From positions 124,001 through 188,000 of the forward strand of contig NZ_JARXXA010000003.1 of NCBI RefSeq assembly GCF_029892785.1: a stretch of DNA of 64,000 bases, written 5' to 3'. The notes beneath the pieces are model-generated. The model saw only the letters and a list, made by a program, of their open reading frames with translations, was not told where the DNA came from and did not search any database. The DNA comes from Parabacteroides sp. PH5-46. Lineage in GTDB: Bacteria; Bacteroidota; Bacteroidia; Bacteroidales; Tannerellaceae. Positions 44,904 through 53,698 of the stretch are shown here, in pieces; within the stretch, counting starts at the first letter, position 1, and each line of letters starts with the position of its first letter. The position numbers and the translations under genes were made by a program.

Positions 44904-45744
44904 TTATCATAGTCACTGTACCTTTTGTGATGGTAGGAGTGCGCCTGAGGATTTTGTGAAGTTTGCTGTTTCAAAAGGTTTCAGCACCTATGGTTTTTCA
45001 TCCCATTCTCCGCTTCCTTTTGAGACGTTCTGGAATATGTCGGATACTGATCTTCCTGAGTATCTGGCGGAGATAGAGCGTCTGAGAAAGAAATACGAGG
45101 ATAAGCTAAAGATCTATGTAGCTTTAGAGATTGATTACCTGGACGAAACGTTCAATGCCTCAATTCCGTATTTCAAAGAATTACCTTTGGACTACCGGAT
45201 AGGATCTGTGCATTTTCTACCGATCTCGAAAGAACTAACAGAAGCAAATATGGTTTGCATAGACGGTTCTTTTGAAGATTATAAAAATGCAGTGAATACT
45301 CATTTTGGAGGTAGTATCCGAAAACTGGCAGAGCGTTTCTATGATTCAGCAATGAAGATGGTAGAGGCGGGAGGCATTGATATTGTAGGACATATCGATA
45401 AAGTTTATATGAACGGCCAACGTATCGATTCCTCTCTAATAGACGCTCCTTGGTATAAAGACTTGTTCATATCCTGTCTTGACCTGATTGCTGAGAAAGG
45501 GATTATGGTGGAAATAAATACGAAAAACATGAGTAGAAAAGGAGAAACATTTCCCCATGTAAACTATCTCTCATTGTTGAAGGAAAGAAATATACCGGTG
45601 TTGGTTAATTCAGACTGCCATTTCCCAGATCTGGTAAATGACGGACGTTCCGAAGCTTTTCAATTACTAAAAGAAACAGGTTTCCGTACTACACGGGAAT
45701 TAATAAACGGAAAATGGAACGATGTTCCATTCTCCGTTTATTGA
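44890..45744 (+). CDS. PHP-family histidinol-phosphatase
   Basis: A 284-residue PHP phosphoesterase. Metal-binding motifs are NYHSHCTFCDGR at the N-terminus, GFSSHSPLPF, EIDYLDE, GSVHFLP, DIVGHIDK and the late NSDCHFPDLV. It resembles HisK-type histidinol-phosphatases. It could complete histidine biosynthesis, but no other his gene is near, so another phosphate ester is possible. Confidence 0.85.
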   Translation: MLLSNYHSHCTFCDGRSAPEDFVKFAVSKGFSTYGFSSHSPLPFETFWNMSDTDLPEYLAEIERLRKKYEDKLKIYVALEIDYLDETFNASIPYFKELPLDYRIGSVHFLPISKELTEANMVCIDGSFEDYKNAVNTHFGGSIRKLAERFYDSAMKMVEAGGIDIVGHIDKVYMNGQRIDSSLIDAPWYKDLFISCLDLIAEKGIMVEINTKNMSRKGETFPHVNYLSLLKERNIPVLVNSDCHFPDLVNDGRSEAFQLLKETGFRTTRELINGKWNDVPFSVY

Positions 45745-45746
45745 TA

Positions 45747-46571
45747 TTAATATTGTTCGTTTTCGTTCGGGAAATCTTGCCGTTTTACATCTTCGATGTA
45801 GGTTTGAACGGCTTTAGTGATCACCTCTTTCAGATTGGCATACCGACGTAGGAAACGGGGAGAGAAATCTTCCGTAATGCCCAACATGTCATGCATAACC
45901 AATACCTGTCCGTCTACTCCATTTCCGGCACCAATACCGATTACTGGGATCGTTAGTTCCGAAGCAACCTGGGCTGCCAACTTAGCCGGAATCTTTTCAA
46001 GTACGAGAGAGAAACATCCCAGCTCTTCAAGCAGGTGGGCATCTTCAATCAGCCTTTTGGCTTCAGCCTCTTCCTTTGCACGTACTGTATAAGTTCCGAA
46101 TTTATTGATCGACTGAGGGGTCAATCCCAGGTGTCCCATAATGGGGATACCGGCCGAAAGTATTCGTGTAATCGAATCTTTTATTTCTGCTCCCCCTTCT
46201 ATTTTGATACAATCTGCATGTGTTTCTTTCATCACACGAATAGCAGAAGAAACGGCTTCTTTGGAGTTCCCCTGATAGGTACCGAAAGGAAGGTCTACTA
46301 CGACGAGCGCACGTTTAACAGCTTTCATTACCGATTTTCCATGATAAATCATCTGGTCAAGGGTAATGGGAAGTGTTGTTGTGTTTCCCGCCATTGTATT
46401 AGAGGCTGAATCGCCTACCAGAATGGCATCCATTCCTGCCTGATCTATCAACTTCGCCATGGAGTAATCATAAGCTGTAAGCATAGATATTTTTTCTCCT
46501 CTTTGCTTCATTTCAAAAAGACGGTGAGTAGTTACTTTCCTGTCTTCTGTATCACGTTTTGCAACCGACAT
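45747..46571 (-). CDS. panB: 3-methyl-2-oxobutanoate hydroxymethyltransferase
   Basis: A 274-residue TIM-barrel enzyme with the full PanB signature: [48 protein letters not shown]-type [29 protein letters not shown], and [23 protein letters not shown]. It makes ketopantoate for pantothenate and CoA. It is convergent with the PHP gene, with 2 bp between stops. Confidence 0.97.
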   Translation of the reverse strand: MSVAKRDTEDRKVTTHRLFEMKQRGEKISMLTAYDYSMAKLIDQAGMDAILVGDSASNTMAGNTTTLPITLDQMIYHGKSVMKAVKRALVVVDLPFGTYQGNSKEAVSSAIRVMKETHADCIKIEGGAEIKDSITRILSAGIPIMGHLGLTPQSINKFGTYTVRAKEEAEAKRLIEDAHLLEELGCFSLVLEKIPAKLAAQVASELTIPVIGIGAGNGVDGQVLVMHDMLGITEDFSPRFLRRYANLKEVITKAVQTYIEDVKRQDFPNENEQY

Positions 46572-46627
46572 ATTATTTATAGTTTAATGTTACAGGGGGC
46601 GAATTTACATAATAAAATTGATATCGA

Positions 46628-48013
46628 TTATTTTTTCCAATATTGTTCCATTTCTTCCAGGGTCTTGCCTTTGGTTTCTGGAATCATTTTCCAGACAAAC
46701 AAAGCAGAAAGAACAGCCATCAAACCATAGAACCCATAGGTCACAGCTCCGCTGAATTCCATCATGGCCGGATAGGTAGAAGAAATCAGGTAATTGGCAG
46801 TCCACTGAGCAGCTACAGCCACAGCTACGGCCTGTCCACGTATCTTATTGGGGAATATCTCGGCGATTAATACCCAGCAGATAGGACCCCACGACATCAT
46901 AAAAGAAGCTGTATAGATGATGATGAATACCAATGTACTGATACCAATTATGTTCAGGTATGACAAGGTGGCAATAGCAAACATACCGATAGCCATACCG
47001 ATAGAACCTACAATAAGCAAAGGTTTACGTCCCCATTTATCTACTGTCATGATGGCTACTACTGTGAAGATTACATTCACCAGTCCCATTACAATTGTCT
47101 GAAGCATAGAAGCATCTTTGGCAGCTCCCATACTTTCAAAGATACGGGGTGCATAATACAGGGCTACATTGATCCCAACAAACTGCTGGAATACAGAAAG
47201 CAGGATACCAATCACGATAACAGTAGCGCCATAAGAGAAGAGCTTCCCTTTAACGGTTTCTGACACTGTAGCTTTAATCTCGCCTAAAATATGCTGAGCC
47301 CTTTCTTTTGAGCCATTGATCTTCTCTAGTACATCCAAGGCTTTTTCGTCCTGATGTGTAAGTGCCAGGTAACGGGGTGTTTCGGGCACAAAAAGAACCA
47401 ACAAACCAAATAAGCCTGCCGGAATAGCTTCCGATGCAAACATGTAACGCCAGCCTATATCGTTGATCCACTCGATGGTTTGCCCGTTAGCGATTCCCCA
47501 GTTCACAAAGTAAACAACCAACATCCCGAAGATAATAGCAAACTGGTTGAAAGAAACCAGACGACCACGTATCTCGGCAGGAGCGATCTCGCCAATATAC
47601 ATCGGACATACAGCCGATGCCAGCCCTACACCGATACCGCCTAATATACGGTAGAGGTTAAAGACTACCAGCAAAGACATCGTGGGCTCGCCGCGCGTAA
47701 AGAAGAAGGTTTCCGGGAAGCCGGAACCCAATGCCGACAGGAAAAACAGGATAGCTACCAGTAAAAGTGATCTTTTACGACCCAAACGAGACGAGAAGAA
47801 ACCTGACAGCGCGCCGCCGATAATACAGCCTATTAAGGCACTTGACACTGTAGCTCCGTGCATGAAAGCACTTAGTCCCAAAGGCCTGATCAGGAACGCT
47901 TCTATCGATTTTTCGGCACCGGAAATAACTGCCGTATCATAACCAAACAACAAGCCGCCGATGGTGGCAACCATTGTTATACCAAACACATAAGCCGAAT
48001 TATAATTTTTCAT
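46628..48013 (-). CDS. xylE: D-xylose:H+ symporter-like sugar transporter
   Basis: A 461-residue MFS sugar porter with 12 membrane helices. Signature motifs are GYDTAVISGAEKSIE, SSRLGRKRSLLLVAILFFLSALG, YRILGGIGVGLASAVCPMYIGEIAPAEIRGRLVSFNQFAI, PETPRYL, and PETKGKTLEEME at the C-terminus. It overlaps xylB by 4 bp, which supports xylose as substrate. Confidence 0.92.
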   Translation of the reverse strand: MKNYNSAYVFGITMVATIGGLLFGYDTAVISGAEKSIEAFLIRPLGLSAFMHGATVSSALIGCIIGGALSGFFSSRLGRKRSLLLVAILFFLSALGSGFPETFFFTRGEPTMSLLVVFNLYRILGGIGVGLASAVCPMYIGEIAPAEIRGRLVSFNQFAIIFGMLVVYFVNWGIANGQTIEWINDIGWRYMFASEAIPAGLFGLLVLFVPETPRYLALTHQDEKALDVLEKINGSKERAQHILGEIKATVSETVKGKLFSYGATVIVIGILLSVFQQFVGINVALYYAPRIFESMGAAKDASMLQTIVMGLVNVIFTVVAIMTVDKWGRKPLLIVGSIGMAIGMFAIATLSYLNIIGISTLVFIIIYTASFMMSWGPICWVLIAEIFPNKIRGQAVAVAVAAQWTANYLISSTYPAMMEFSGAVTYGFYGLMAVLSALFVWKMIPETKGKTLEEMEQYWKK

Positions 48014-49500
48014 GGTTCTATTTGTTTATTTAGGCGTTCTTTCCATACTTCATAAGCTCCGCAATACGCATCGGCTTTAAAAGCATCGGGTTCTATTATA
48101 TCTATCTTTTTCAGGGAGTGGAAAGCTTCTTCTTCCGAGCGGTATATGCCGGCGCCTATTCCTGCTCCTTTGGCTGCTCCTACAGCTCCGTTCGTATCGT
48201 ACAGTTCGATAACGGCTCCTGTAACACCGGCCAAGGCTTCTCTGAATATCGGACTCAGGAACATATTGGCGTTTCCGGCACGGATTACGCTGATGTCTAT
48301 TCCCATGTCGTTCATGATATCCATACCATACTTAAACGAGAAGACAATGCCTTCCTGTGCGGCACGAATCAGGTGCTTTTGCTGATGAATATTGAAGTTT
48401 ACTCCGTATAATGAACAGTCTATCTCCTGGTTTTTAAGCATGCGTTCTGCTCCGTTTCCGAACGGCAGGATGGAAATTCCCTCACTGCCTACAGGTACTT
48501 CGGCAGCTATGTCATTCAGCTCGTCATAGCTTACACCGGCGGGGGCAACGTTTCGTTTGACCCAGGAATTAAGAATACCTACTCCATTGATGCAGAGTAA
48601 AACGCCCAAACGAGGTTGTTCTGCCGTATAATTCACATGTGCAAAACTGTTTACACGTGAATATGTATCATAATTTACCTGATCGTTTACTCCGTATACT
48701 ACACCGGATGTTCCGGCTGTCGCGGCAATCTCACCCGGGTTGAATACATTCAGAGATAAAGCGTTATTGGGTTGGTCTCCGGCCCGGTAGGTTACGGGTA
48801 TGCCTTTCTTTAAGCCCAGTTCGGCAGCTATACTGCCCAGTAGCTCGCCTTGTCTTCCGAAGGTAGGGCATATTGTAGGAACAATATCAGCCGGGAAACC
48901 GTAATACTGCATAACATCTTCCGAAACTCTGTTGTTCTTGAAATCCCATAAAATACCTTCTGATAGCCCGGATACGGTACTTGCTATTTCACCGGTCATG
49001 CGCATAGCGATAAAGTCACCCGGCAGCATAAACTTATAAACAGACTCAAATAACTGAGGTTCATTTTCCTTTACCCAGGCCAGCTTGGCAGCTGTAAAGT
49101 TACCGGGCGAATTCAGCAGATGCGACAGGCATTTCTCAGAGCCGATCGCCTGAAAGGCTCGTTCGCCATAAGGAACAGCCCGGCTATCACACCAGATAAT
49201 AGAAGGACGTAATACTTCCATTGCCTTGTTCACCAGAACCAATCCGTGCATCTGGTACGAAATACCAATTGCACCGATATCTTCCCCTTGTATATTTACT
49301 TTCCTGATAGCGCTTTGAATCGCTAATTTCAGGTACTCCCACCAGTCGTCCGGATTTTGTTCCGCCCATCCGGGTTTAACAGCTTTAATAGGAGCTTCCT
49401 CTTTCGGATAGAAGTCCGAACTGATCGTTAGACCACTTTCTTGGTCTACAATAGAAGCCTTTACTGAAGAACTTCCGATATCACACCCTAACAGATACAT
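48010..49500 (-). CDS. xylB: Xylulokinase
   Basis: A 496-residue FGGY kinase: LLGCDIGSSSVKASIVDQE at the N-terminus, GISYQMHGLVLVNKAMEVLRPSIIWCDSRA, AGDQPNNALSLNVFNPGEIAATAGTSGVVYG and the C-terminal DTNGAVGAAKGAGIGAG. It phosphorylates D-xylulose in the cytoplasm. It lies between the NUDIX-type regulator (12 bp) and xylE (overlap of 4 bp). Xylose isomerase is missing from this operon. Confidence 0.93.
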   Translation of the reverse strand: MYLLGCDIGSSSVKASIVDQESGLTISSDFYPKEEAPIKAVKPGWAEQNPDDWWEYLKLAIQSAIRKVNIQGEDIGAIGISYQMHGLVLVNKAMEVLRPSIIWCDSRAVPYGERAFQAIGSEKCLSHLLNSPGNFTAAKLAWVKENEPQLFESVYKFMLPGDFIAMRMTGEIASTVSGLSEGILWDFKNNRVSEDVMQYYGFPADIVPTICPTFGRQGELLGSIAAELGLKKGIPVTYRAGDQPNNALSLNVFNPGEIAATAGTSGVVYGVNDQVNYDTYSRVNSFAHVNYTAEQPRLGVLLCINGVGILNSWVKRNVAPAGVSYDELNDIAAEVPVGSEGISILPFGNGAERMLKNQEIDCSLYGVNFNIHQQKHLIRAAQEGIVFSFKYGMDIMNDMGIDISVIRAGNANMFLSPIFREALAGVTGAVIELYDTNGAVGAAKGAGIGAGIYRSEEEAFHSLKKIDIIEPDAFKADAYCGAYEVWKERLNKQIEP

Positions 49501-49512
49501 GCTAATTTGTTT

Positions 49513-50250
49513 TTAGGTTTTATTTAATTTAGATCGCAATTTGTTGTATTTCACTTTATCAAACCGGTAATAACGTGCTGAACGATGGGCTACTCCCTGT
49601 TCTGTTTCATCGGTTTGTACTATATAAGAGAGAGAGTTCATTTTCTTGTGAAAATTTCTCACATCCAGCTCTTTATCGTATATGACTTCATAGGTTTTTC
49701 TCAACTGTAAAGCGGTAAATAAAGAAGGGAGATGACTGAATATAATAGCCGGTTCAATCTCTGTCCAGACGCGTATCTCCCTTATAGCGGCACGAATGAT
49801 CTCGAGATGGTCGAAAGGCAGTTCCGGTAATTGGTTTACCGGTATCCATTGAACAACGCCAAACTTAGCATCTGGTTTTGTTTTGCGAACCTTGCATAAG
49901 GCCAGATAAGCGATGGTTACAATTCGGTCTATCTTCATGTTTGAAGACTTTTCGAGCCATTCTACATCTTTTTTGTTGGCTGTACGTAAGGGTGAACCAA
50001 ATGCCTGAAATTGTTTGAGGGGGACACGTTTTAGTCCGGAAGTCTCACTTAATACCCTATGGGCAGCCTCGTCCAGATCTTCCGATTCATAAATCAAGCT
50101 TCCGGGTAACTTGAATTCCGTTTTCCCGGTTCCGGCATCTTTTCGTTCTACCAGTAATACATTCAACTGCTCATTGTCTATACCCAAAAGGACACAGTCT
50201 ACAGAAACGTGAGGATACAACGTTTCCTTTTTCTCTCCATTCGAATTCAT
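49513..50250 (-). CDS. xylR: NUDIX-domain transcriptional regulator of the xylose operon
   Basis: A 245-residue regulator. The N-terminal NUDIX-fold domain (VDCVLLGIDNEQLNVLLVERKDAGTGKTEFKLPGSLIYESEDLDEAAHRVLSETSG) has lost key residues of the catalytic NUDIX box (GxxxxxE..REUxEE), so it is probably a sugar-sensing domain. The C-terminal winged helix spans about 165-245 (YEVIYDKELDVRNFHKKMNSL, SARYYRFDKVKYN). This is the architecture of Bacteroidota NUDIX regulators of arabinose (AraR) and xylose use. It is first in the xylR-xylB-xylE operon. Confidence 0.85.
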   Translation of the reverse strand: MNSNGEKKETLYPHVSVDCVLLGIDNEQLNVLLVERKDAGTGKTEFKLPGSLIYESEDLDEAAHRVLSETSGLKRVPLKQFQAFGSPLRTANKKDVEWLEKSSNMKIDRIVTIAYLALCKVRKTKPDAKFGVVQWIPVNQLPELPFDHLEIIRAAIREIRVWTEIEPAIIFSHLPSLFTALQLRKTYEVIYDKELDVRNFHKKMNSLSYIVQTDETEQGVAHRSARYYRFDKVKYNKLRSKLNKT

Positions 50251-50566
50251 GGTATTTCAAGAATTAAGTTCTGTGCAAATATAAGAATTATTCAATATAA
50301 ACAATAGGAAAGTCTATTTTTTTACGGATTATAACATTCTAACAATCTGATTATTCATTATCTTACTTTATACAATATGATGTTGCATCTATAATGTATG
50401 CCAGACAATATAAGAAAGATTAACAAAAGCAGAGGTGAAAGATATACGAAACAGGCTGTAGATTCTCGTTAGGGAAGGTTTTGTATTTGTTCTGTAGTAT
50501 ATAAAAAAGGATTCAATAAAGAGTAAAACAAACTCTTTATTGAATCCTGTCGTATATGAAGCTTAA
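50251..50566. other. 316-bp intergenic region upstream of the xylose operon
   Basis: The minus-strand promoter of the xylose operon is TATATTTG (50276-50283) with ATTG (50302-50305) 18 nt upstream. The short palindrome GAATTATTC (50285-50293) lies in the spacer and is a candidate operator. The right end holds the terminator of the His-rich lipoprotein gene. The stretch from 50320 to 50500 is AT-rich and shows no gene. Confidence 0.6.
50503..50548 (-). terminator. Terminator of the His-rich lipoprotein gene
   Basis: A perfect 17-bp stem (arms 50508-50524 and 50532-50548) with a 7-nt loop is followed on the minus strand by a T run. Confidence 0.9.
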
Positions 50567-50917
50567 TTAATGGTGTTTGCCGTTCTGCGAACCGTGTGAA
50601 TGACCCTTTTTGCCATGTGATTCATGATTGCTTCCATTGTGATGTGTGCCATCATGCTTTTTACCCGAATGTTCGAAATACGGGCAGGCTTCATGTGTGC
50701 CATCTTCGCAGATATCGCAATTTTCGTGATTTCCTGCAGCACATTGTTCTGCTACACATGCTTTATAAGCAGCAACATCTTCAAAGCCTAAGGCTGCGGC
50801 TCTTGTTTCAATATCCTCCTTTTCCAATGTGTCGATGTCATCCTGATTTTCATTGTTGCATGAAACGAATGCTACTGCAAGTAAAACTACTGCTAACGAA
50901 TAAAATAACTTTTTCAT
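50567..50917 (-). CDS. His-rich lipoprotein, putative metal-binding
   Basis: A 116-residue lipoprotein (lipobox VSC, Cys20). The N-terminal part has four Cys (CVAEQCAAGNHENCDICEDG), and the C-terminal ~40 residues are dominated by His, Gly, Ser and Lys (HDGTHHNGSNHESHGKKGHS). This composition suggests binding of Zn, Ni, Co or Cu. It lies downstream of a TonB receptor fragment whose extracellular loop is also His-rich. I do not know a named family. Confidence 0.8.
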   Translation of the reverse strand: MKKLFYSLAVVLLAVAFVSCNNENQDDIDTLEKEDIETRAAALGFEDVAAYKACVAEQCAAGNHENCDICEDGTHEACPYFEHSGKKHDGTHHNGSNHESHGKKGHSHGSQNGKHH

Positions 50918-50938
50918 ATCTCTTTCTGATTTTATAGA

Positions 50939-51019
50939 TTTGTAATCTGTTTTTTTCTCTGAAATGCTTTCATAGTAGTAACCGCACGAGATAGGTTTTA
51001 CCCTACCACAGATTACAAA
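50939..51019. repeat. 11-bp inverted repeat around the TonB-lipoprotein junction
   Basis: TTTGTAATCTG (50939-50949) and CAGATTACAAA (51009-51019) are perfect complements, 59 bp apart. Inside them is a second hairpin, GATAGG/CCTACC-like, near 50989-51008. On the minus strand the whole element is transcribed between the receptor stop and the lipoprotein start, and may be a metal-responsive leader or a processing site. Confidence 0.6.
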
Positions 51020-52518
51020 ATTATTTCAAGAAATACAGTCGGAGTAAAGGGAGTCGCTTTCGTGAAGATGTTTGTTGCACTGTTCTGATCGGAAACCTGA
51101 TAATTGTATTTTATATTCTTTGTGTCGAATAGATTCAATAGTGATACGCCTGCTTGCAGCCTTACTTTCTTTATTTGTGTCCGGTATGTAGCGCTTATAT
51201 CAAAACGACTATACGATGCATCAGAAGAGTCCGTATGCTTGTGTTTAGAGCCATGCTGTTGTCCTTGCCCGTTGCCTTGCCCATGCCCGTGTCCTCCGGT
51301 AGAGATATAGGCAAAGCCGCTACCGTAAACGTAACTCAACGAAAAATAGAATGGGTCGAATGCCCCGATACCTCCTACTTTTATCTCATGCGATAGCTCG
51401 TTTTGAGGTTTGCTAAGCCTGTTAATAGAATACGAGCCATACAATGTATGGTTTCTGATCTGCTTTTTGAGAAACAGGTCTGCTCCTATAATCGTATTGT
51501 CTATTTTATAGAGTGTATTCTCCAAAAAATACTGGCTGTTGTTTGTCTTTTTATAATATCCTTCCAGGCTGACCAACAAACTGTTTTTACTATATGCAAT
51601 ACCTACAGTGGTGTGCATCGCCTTTGTAAAGGTACTGTCTGCCATAGTCCACACCGTCTGAAATCCGGATTCGTCATACTGGTATGCGGTACGGGTAAGG
51701 AATTGGTTGTAAAGCCCCCAGGAAGCGGTTGCTGCCACTTCTTCCGATATCTTGTAAGTGCCTGACAAACGGGGCTGCACATATACTTTTTTATTCAGAG
51801 GCATATCTACCCGTACACCTGCGTTTAAAGACAGTTTGCCTAATAATATGTTATCGTTTATATATAAGGTTGGTTTTTCCAGTTCCCCGCGCAAGTCATT
51901 CAGGCTTACCCGGTATTGTTGCCATTCTCCGCCAAGCTGTATTTTGTTCCGGCTCCCGATATAAAAGTCGTGACTGAGTTTTACTGAAAATTCCTGTACC
52001 TCATTATCCAAGTAGCTGACATCGTCTGGCGTAGGCTTTTTATTCCCAACGATTGCCAGGTTGTCTAACAGAGAGGTAAACTGTGAGAATGCAGCTACCA
52101 CTTTTGTAGCCGACCCATTTTCCCATACGCGCTTATAGGAAGCCGCTCCGCCATATTGCCTGTTCTTTTCAGAAGCGTTTATGTCAAACTCGTCCGTTTG
52201 CCTCACTGAGAATTTAAAGCGATCGTCAGCCCCATACAGACTGATATAATAGGTATCATCCTTAGATGTCTTTCCTGATAGCTTGATATTGGCATCTCTG
52301 AAATGGTAGTCCGGTTTGATATATACGTTTGAAAGGCTTTGCGGATTATTGCCATTGCCGGAAAAATCAACTTTTTCGTTGCTATATAGGTTGTAGAAAG
52401 TCTGACGGTAAGCGGCAGAGATAGTCAGTTTCTTTGCCAGGGGAGCTGAAGCAAAGAGATTCATGGTATAATTACTGACTGTTGCTTTTACTGATGGAGC
52501 ATCGAAATTACCGTCCAT
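51013..52518 (-). pseudogene. TonB-dependent receptor, 5'-truncated, with His-rich loop
   Basis: A 501-residue remnant that holds only part of a TonB-dependent beta-barrel: no signal peptide, no N-terminal domain and no plug. Full receptors of this type are usually over 700 residues. The frame continues 13 codons upstream of the first ATG (PVNQLINRLLGG) to a TAA at about 52553. Barrel strands and the C-terminal FTPTVFLEIIL are intact. An extracellular loop near residues 405-430 is His-rich (GGHGHGQGNGQGQQHGSKHK), which suggests metal capture. The cut coincides with the start of the mobile element. Confidence 0.8.
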
Positions 52519-52528
52519 ACCGCCAAGA

Positions 52529-52570
52529 AGCCTGTTAATCAGTTGATTGACAGGCTTTTATTTTTTTACT
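52529..52570 (+). terminator. Strong hairpin plus T tract at the receptor/element junction
   Basis: Arms AAGCCTGTTAATC (52529-52541) and GATTGACAGGCTT (52546-52558) pair over 13 positions with one G:T, with a 4-nt loop, and are followed on the + strand by TTATTTTTTT. It reads toward the element, and no plus-strand gene to its left would use it. Confidence 0.75.
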
Positions 52571-52632
52571 GTGTTGCGCTTGTGTTGCAAATTTACATTT
52601 GTCCCATTCCTTCCCCCCGTTGTGCAACACAA
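52571..52632. repeat. Candidate attachment-site region with 10-bp inverted arms
   Basis: TTGTGTTGCA (52580-52589) and TGCAACACAA (52623-52632) are perfect complements, 33 bp apart. A direct copy of GTGTTGC lies at 52571-52577. The enclosed segment holds TTGTCCCATTC (52599-52609) and a C-rich run. The layout resembles a tyrosine-recombinase attachment region. Confidence 0.5.
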
Positions 52633-52665
52633 TAAAATATTAGCAAAACAAGATGATTTAGGAAA

Positions 52666-53682
52666 TTATTTCAGTTCTTCTTGATAATATCGTTCTAAAT
52701 ATCGGCGTGTAAAATGCCTCATATCTTTACTAAACATATATAACTCTTCTGATTTACCGAACATTTCCCTGTACATTGGATGTCCAAGTATCTCTAATGA
52801 GTGCTCAAAGGTTTTAAGGGATTTTCCTTTTTCTGCTTTGGATTTTGAAGATTTAAGAACTTTATAAGTTTCAAGTCCGACCTCATATATCCAAGGAAAA
52901 TCTTCCTTAAATAAGCTGATCATCATCAAAAAACTTAAAGCAGGATTTTCTTCTTTCATTTCCATATGCATTATTTCATCTAACATCATTGGATGAAACT
53001 TCCTTCGCCTTCTTCTTTCAGGGTCGTATAATCTGTTCTCAATTAAAGAAGGTAATGCTTCTATCTTAGTTTTTAATTCTTCCGTTAATTTAGAAGACTG
53101 TAATCCTTTGTCTATGCCAGCAACTGCTAATCGCAAGTCGGAAATTGCTTCAACAATATCAGCCAAAGATCGCTCTTCTGCGTCTCCACTTTCTTTCAAA
53201 ACCTTTAAGTCTAAGGATACGGATATAGGGTTTTGAACTTCATTACCTTCTGTTTCAATAGATTTTACTTGCGATGATATCTCCTCTTTTGCAGCTGCAA
53301 CACTATCTAAGTTGTGAAGATCAAACTGTATTACCCTTGTCGCTGCGACATCAAAAGGAATAATATCTCCTTTTCTTATCATTTGGACAAGTGGTTTTCT
53401 CATTGCATGTCTAATTGCCAATTCATAAAATACATTTGGGTTATGGTCTGTCAGATCAGCGATAACGAGCTCAGCATCTACTATGTATTCTATAATTTGA
53501 GTTGTAATAATTCCCGGTTCAGAGATTTTATCAGCCCTAATAACTTCATATCCTAATTGCGATACTGGTTCTGTAATGATGTGTTTTAGTATTTGATCCG
53601 AACGGGTTCTGGTTTCAGAACCTTCCTCTCCAATGGGAGATATCACAAAACAAATTTTCTTATCTTCTTTTTTAGTCATCAT
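52666..53682 (-). CDS. TIR/nucleoside-deoxyribosyltransferase-like protein, possible defence effector
   Basis: A 338-residue protein. Residues 8-140 form a Rossmann-like nucleotide-binding domain: ICFVISPIGEEGSETRTRSDQILKHI, then VIRADKISEPGIITTQIIEYIVDAELVIADLTDHNPNVFYELAIRHA. The ADLTDHNPNVFYELAIRHA stretch is the signature of the NDT/TIR-like superfamily, with a Glu in the YEL position. The C-terminal ~190 residues are helical and charged, without a motif I recognise. Such domains often cleave nucleotides in phage-defence proteins; here that is inference. It is followed by an Mrr gene 16 bp upstream on the same strand. Confidence 0.65.
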   Translation of the reverse strand: MMTKKEDKKICFVISPIGEEGSETRTRSDQILKHIITEPVSQLGYEVIRADKISEPGIITTQIIEYIVDAELVIADLTDHNPNVFYELAIRHAMRKPLVQMIRKGDIIPFDVAATRVIQFDLHNLDSVAAAKEEISSQVKSIETEGNEVQNPISVSLDLKVLKESGDAEERSLADIVEAISDLRLAVAGIDKGLQSSKLTEELKTKIEALPSLIENRLYDPERRRRRKFHPMMLDEIMHMEMKEENPALSFLMMISLFKEDFPWIYEVGLETYKVLKSSKSKAEKGKSLKTFEHSLEILGHPMYREMFGKSEELYMFSKDMRHFTRRYLERYYQEELK

Positions 53683-53698
53683 ATATCAGATTATTAAC

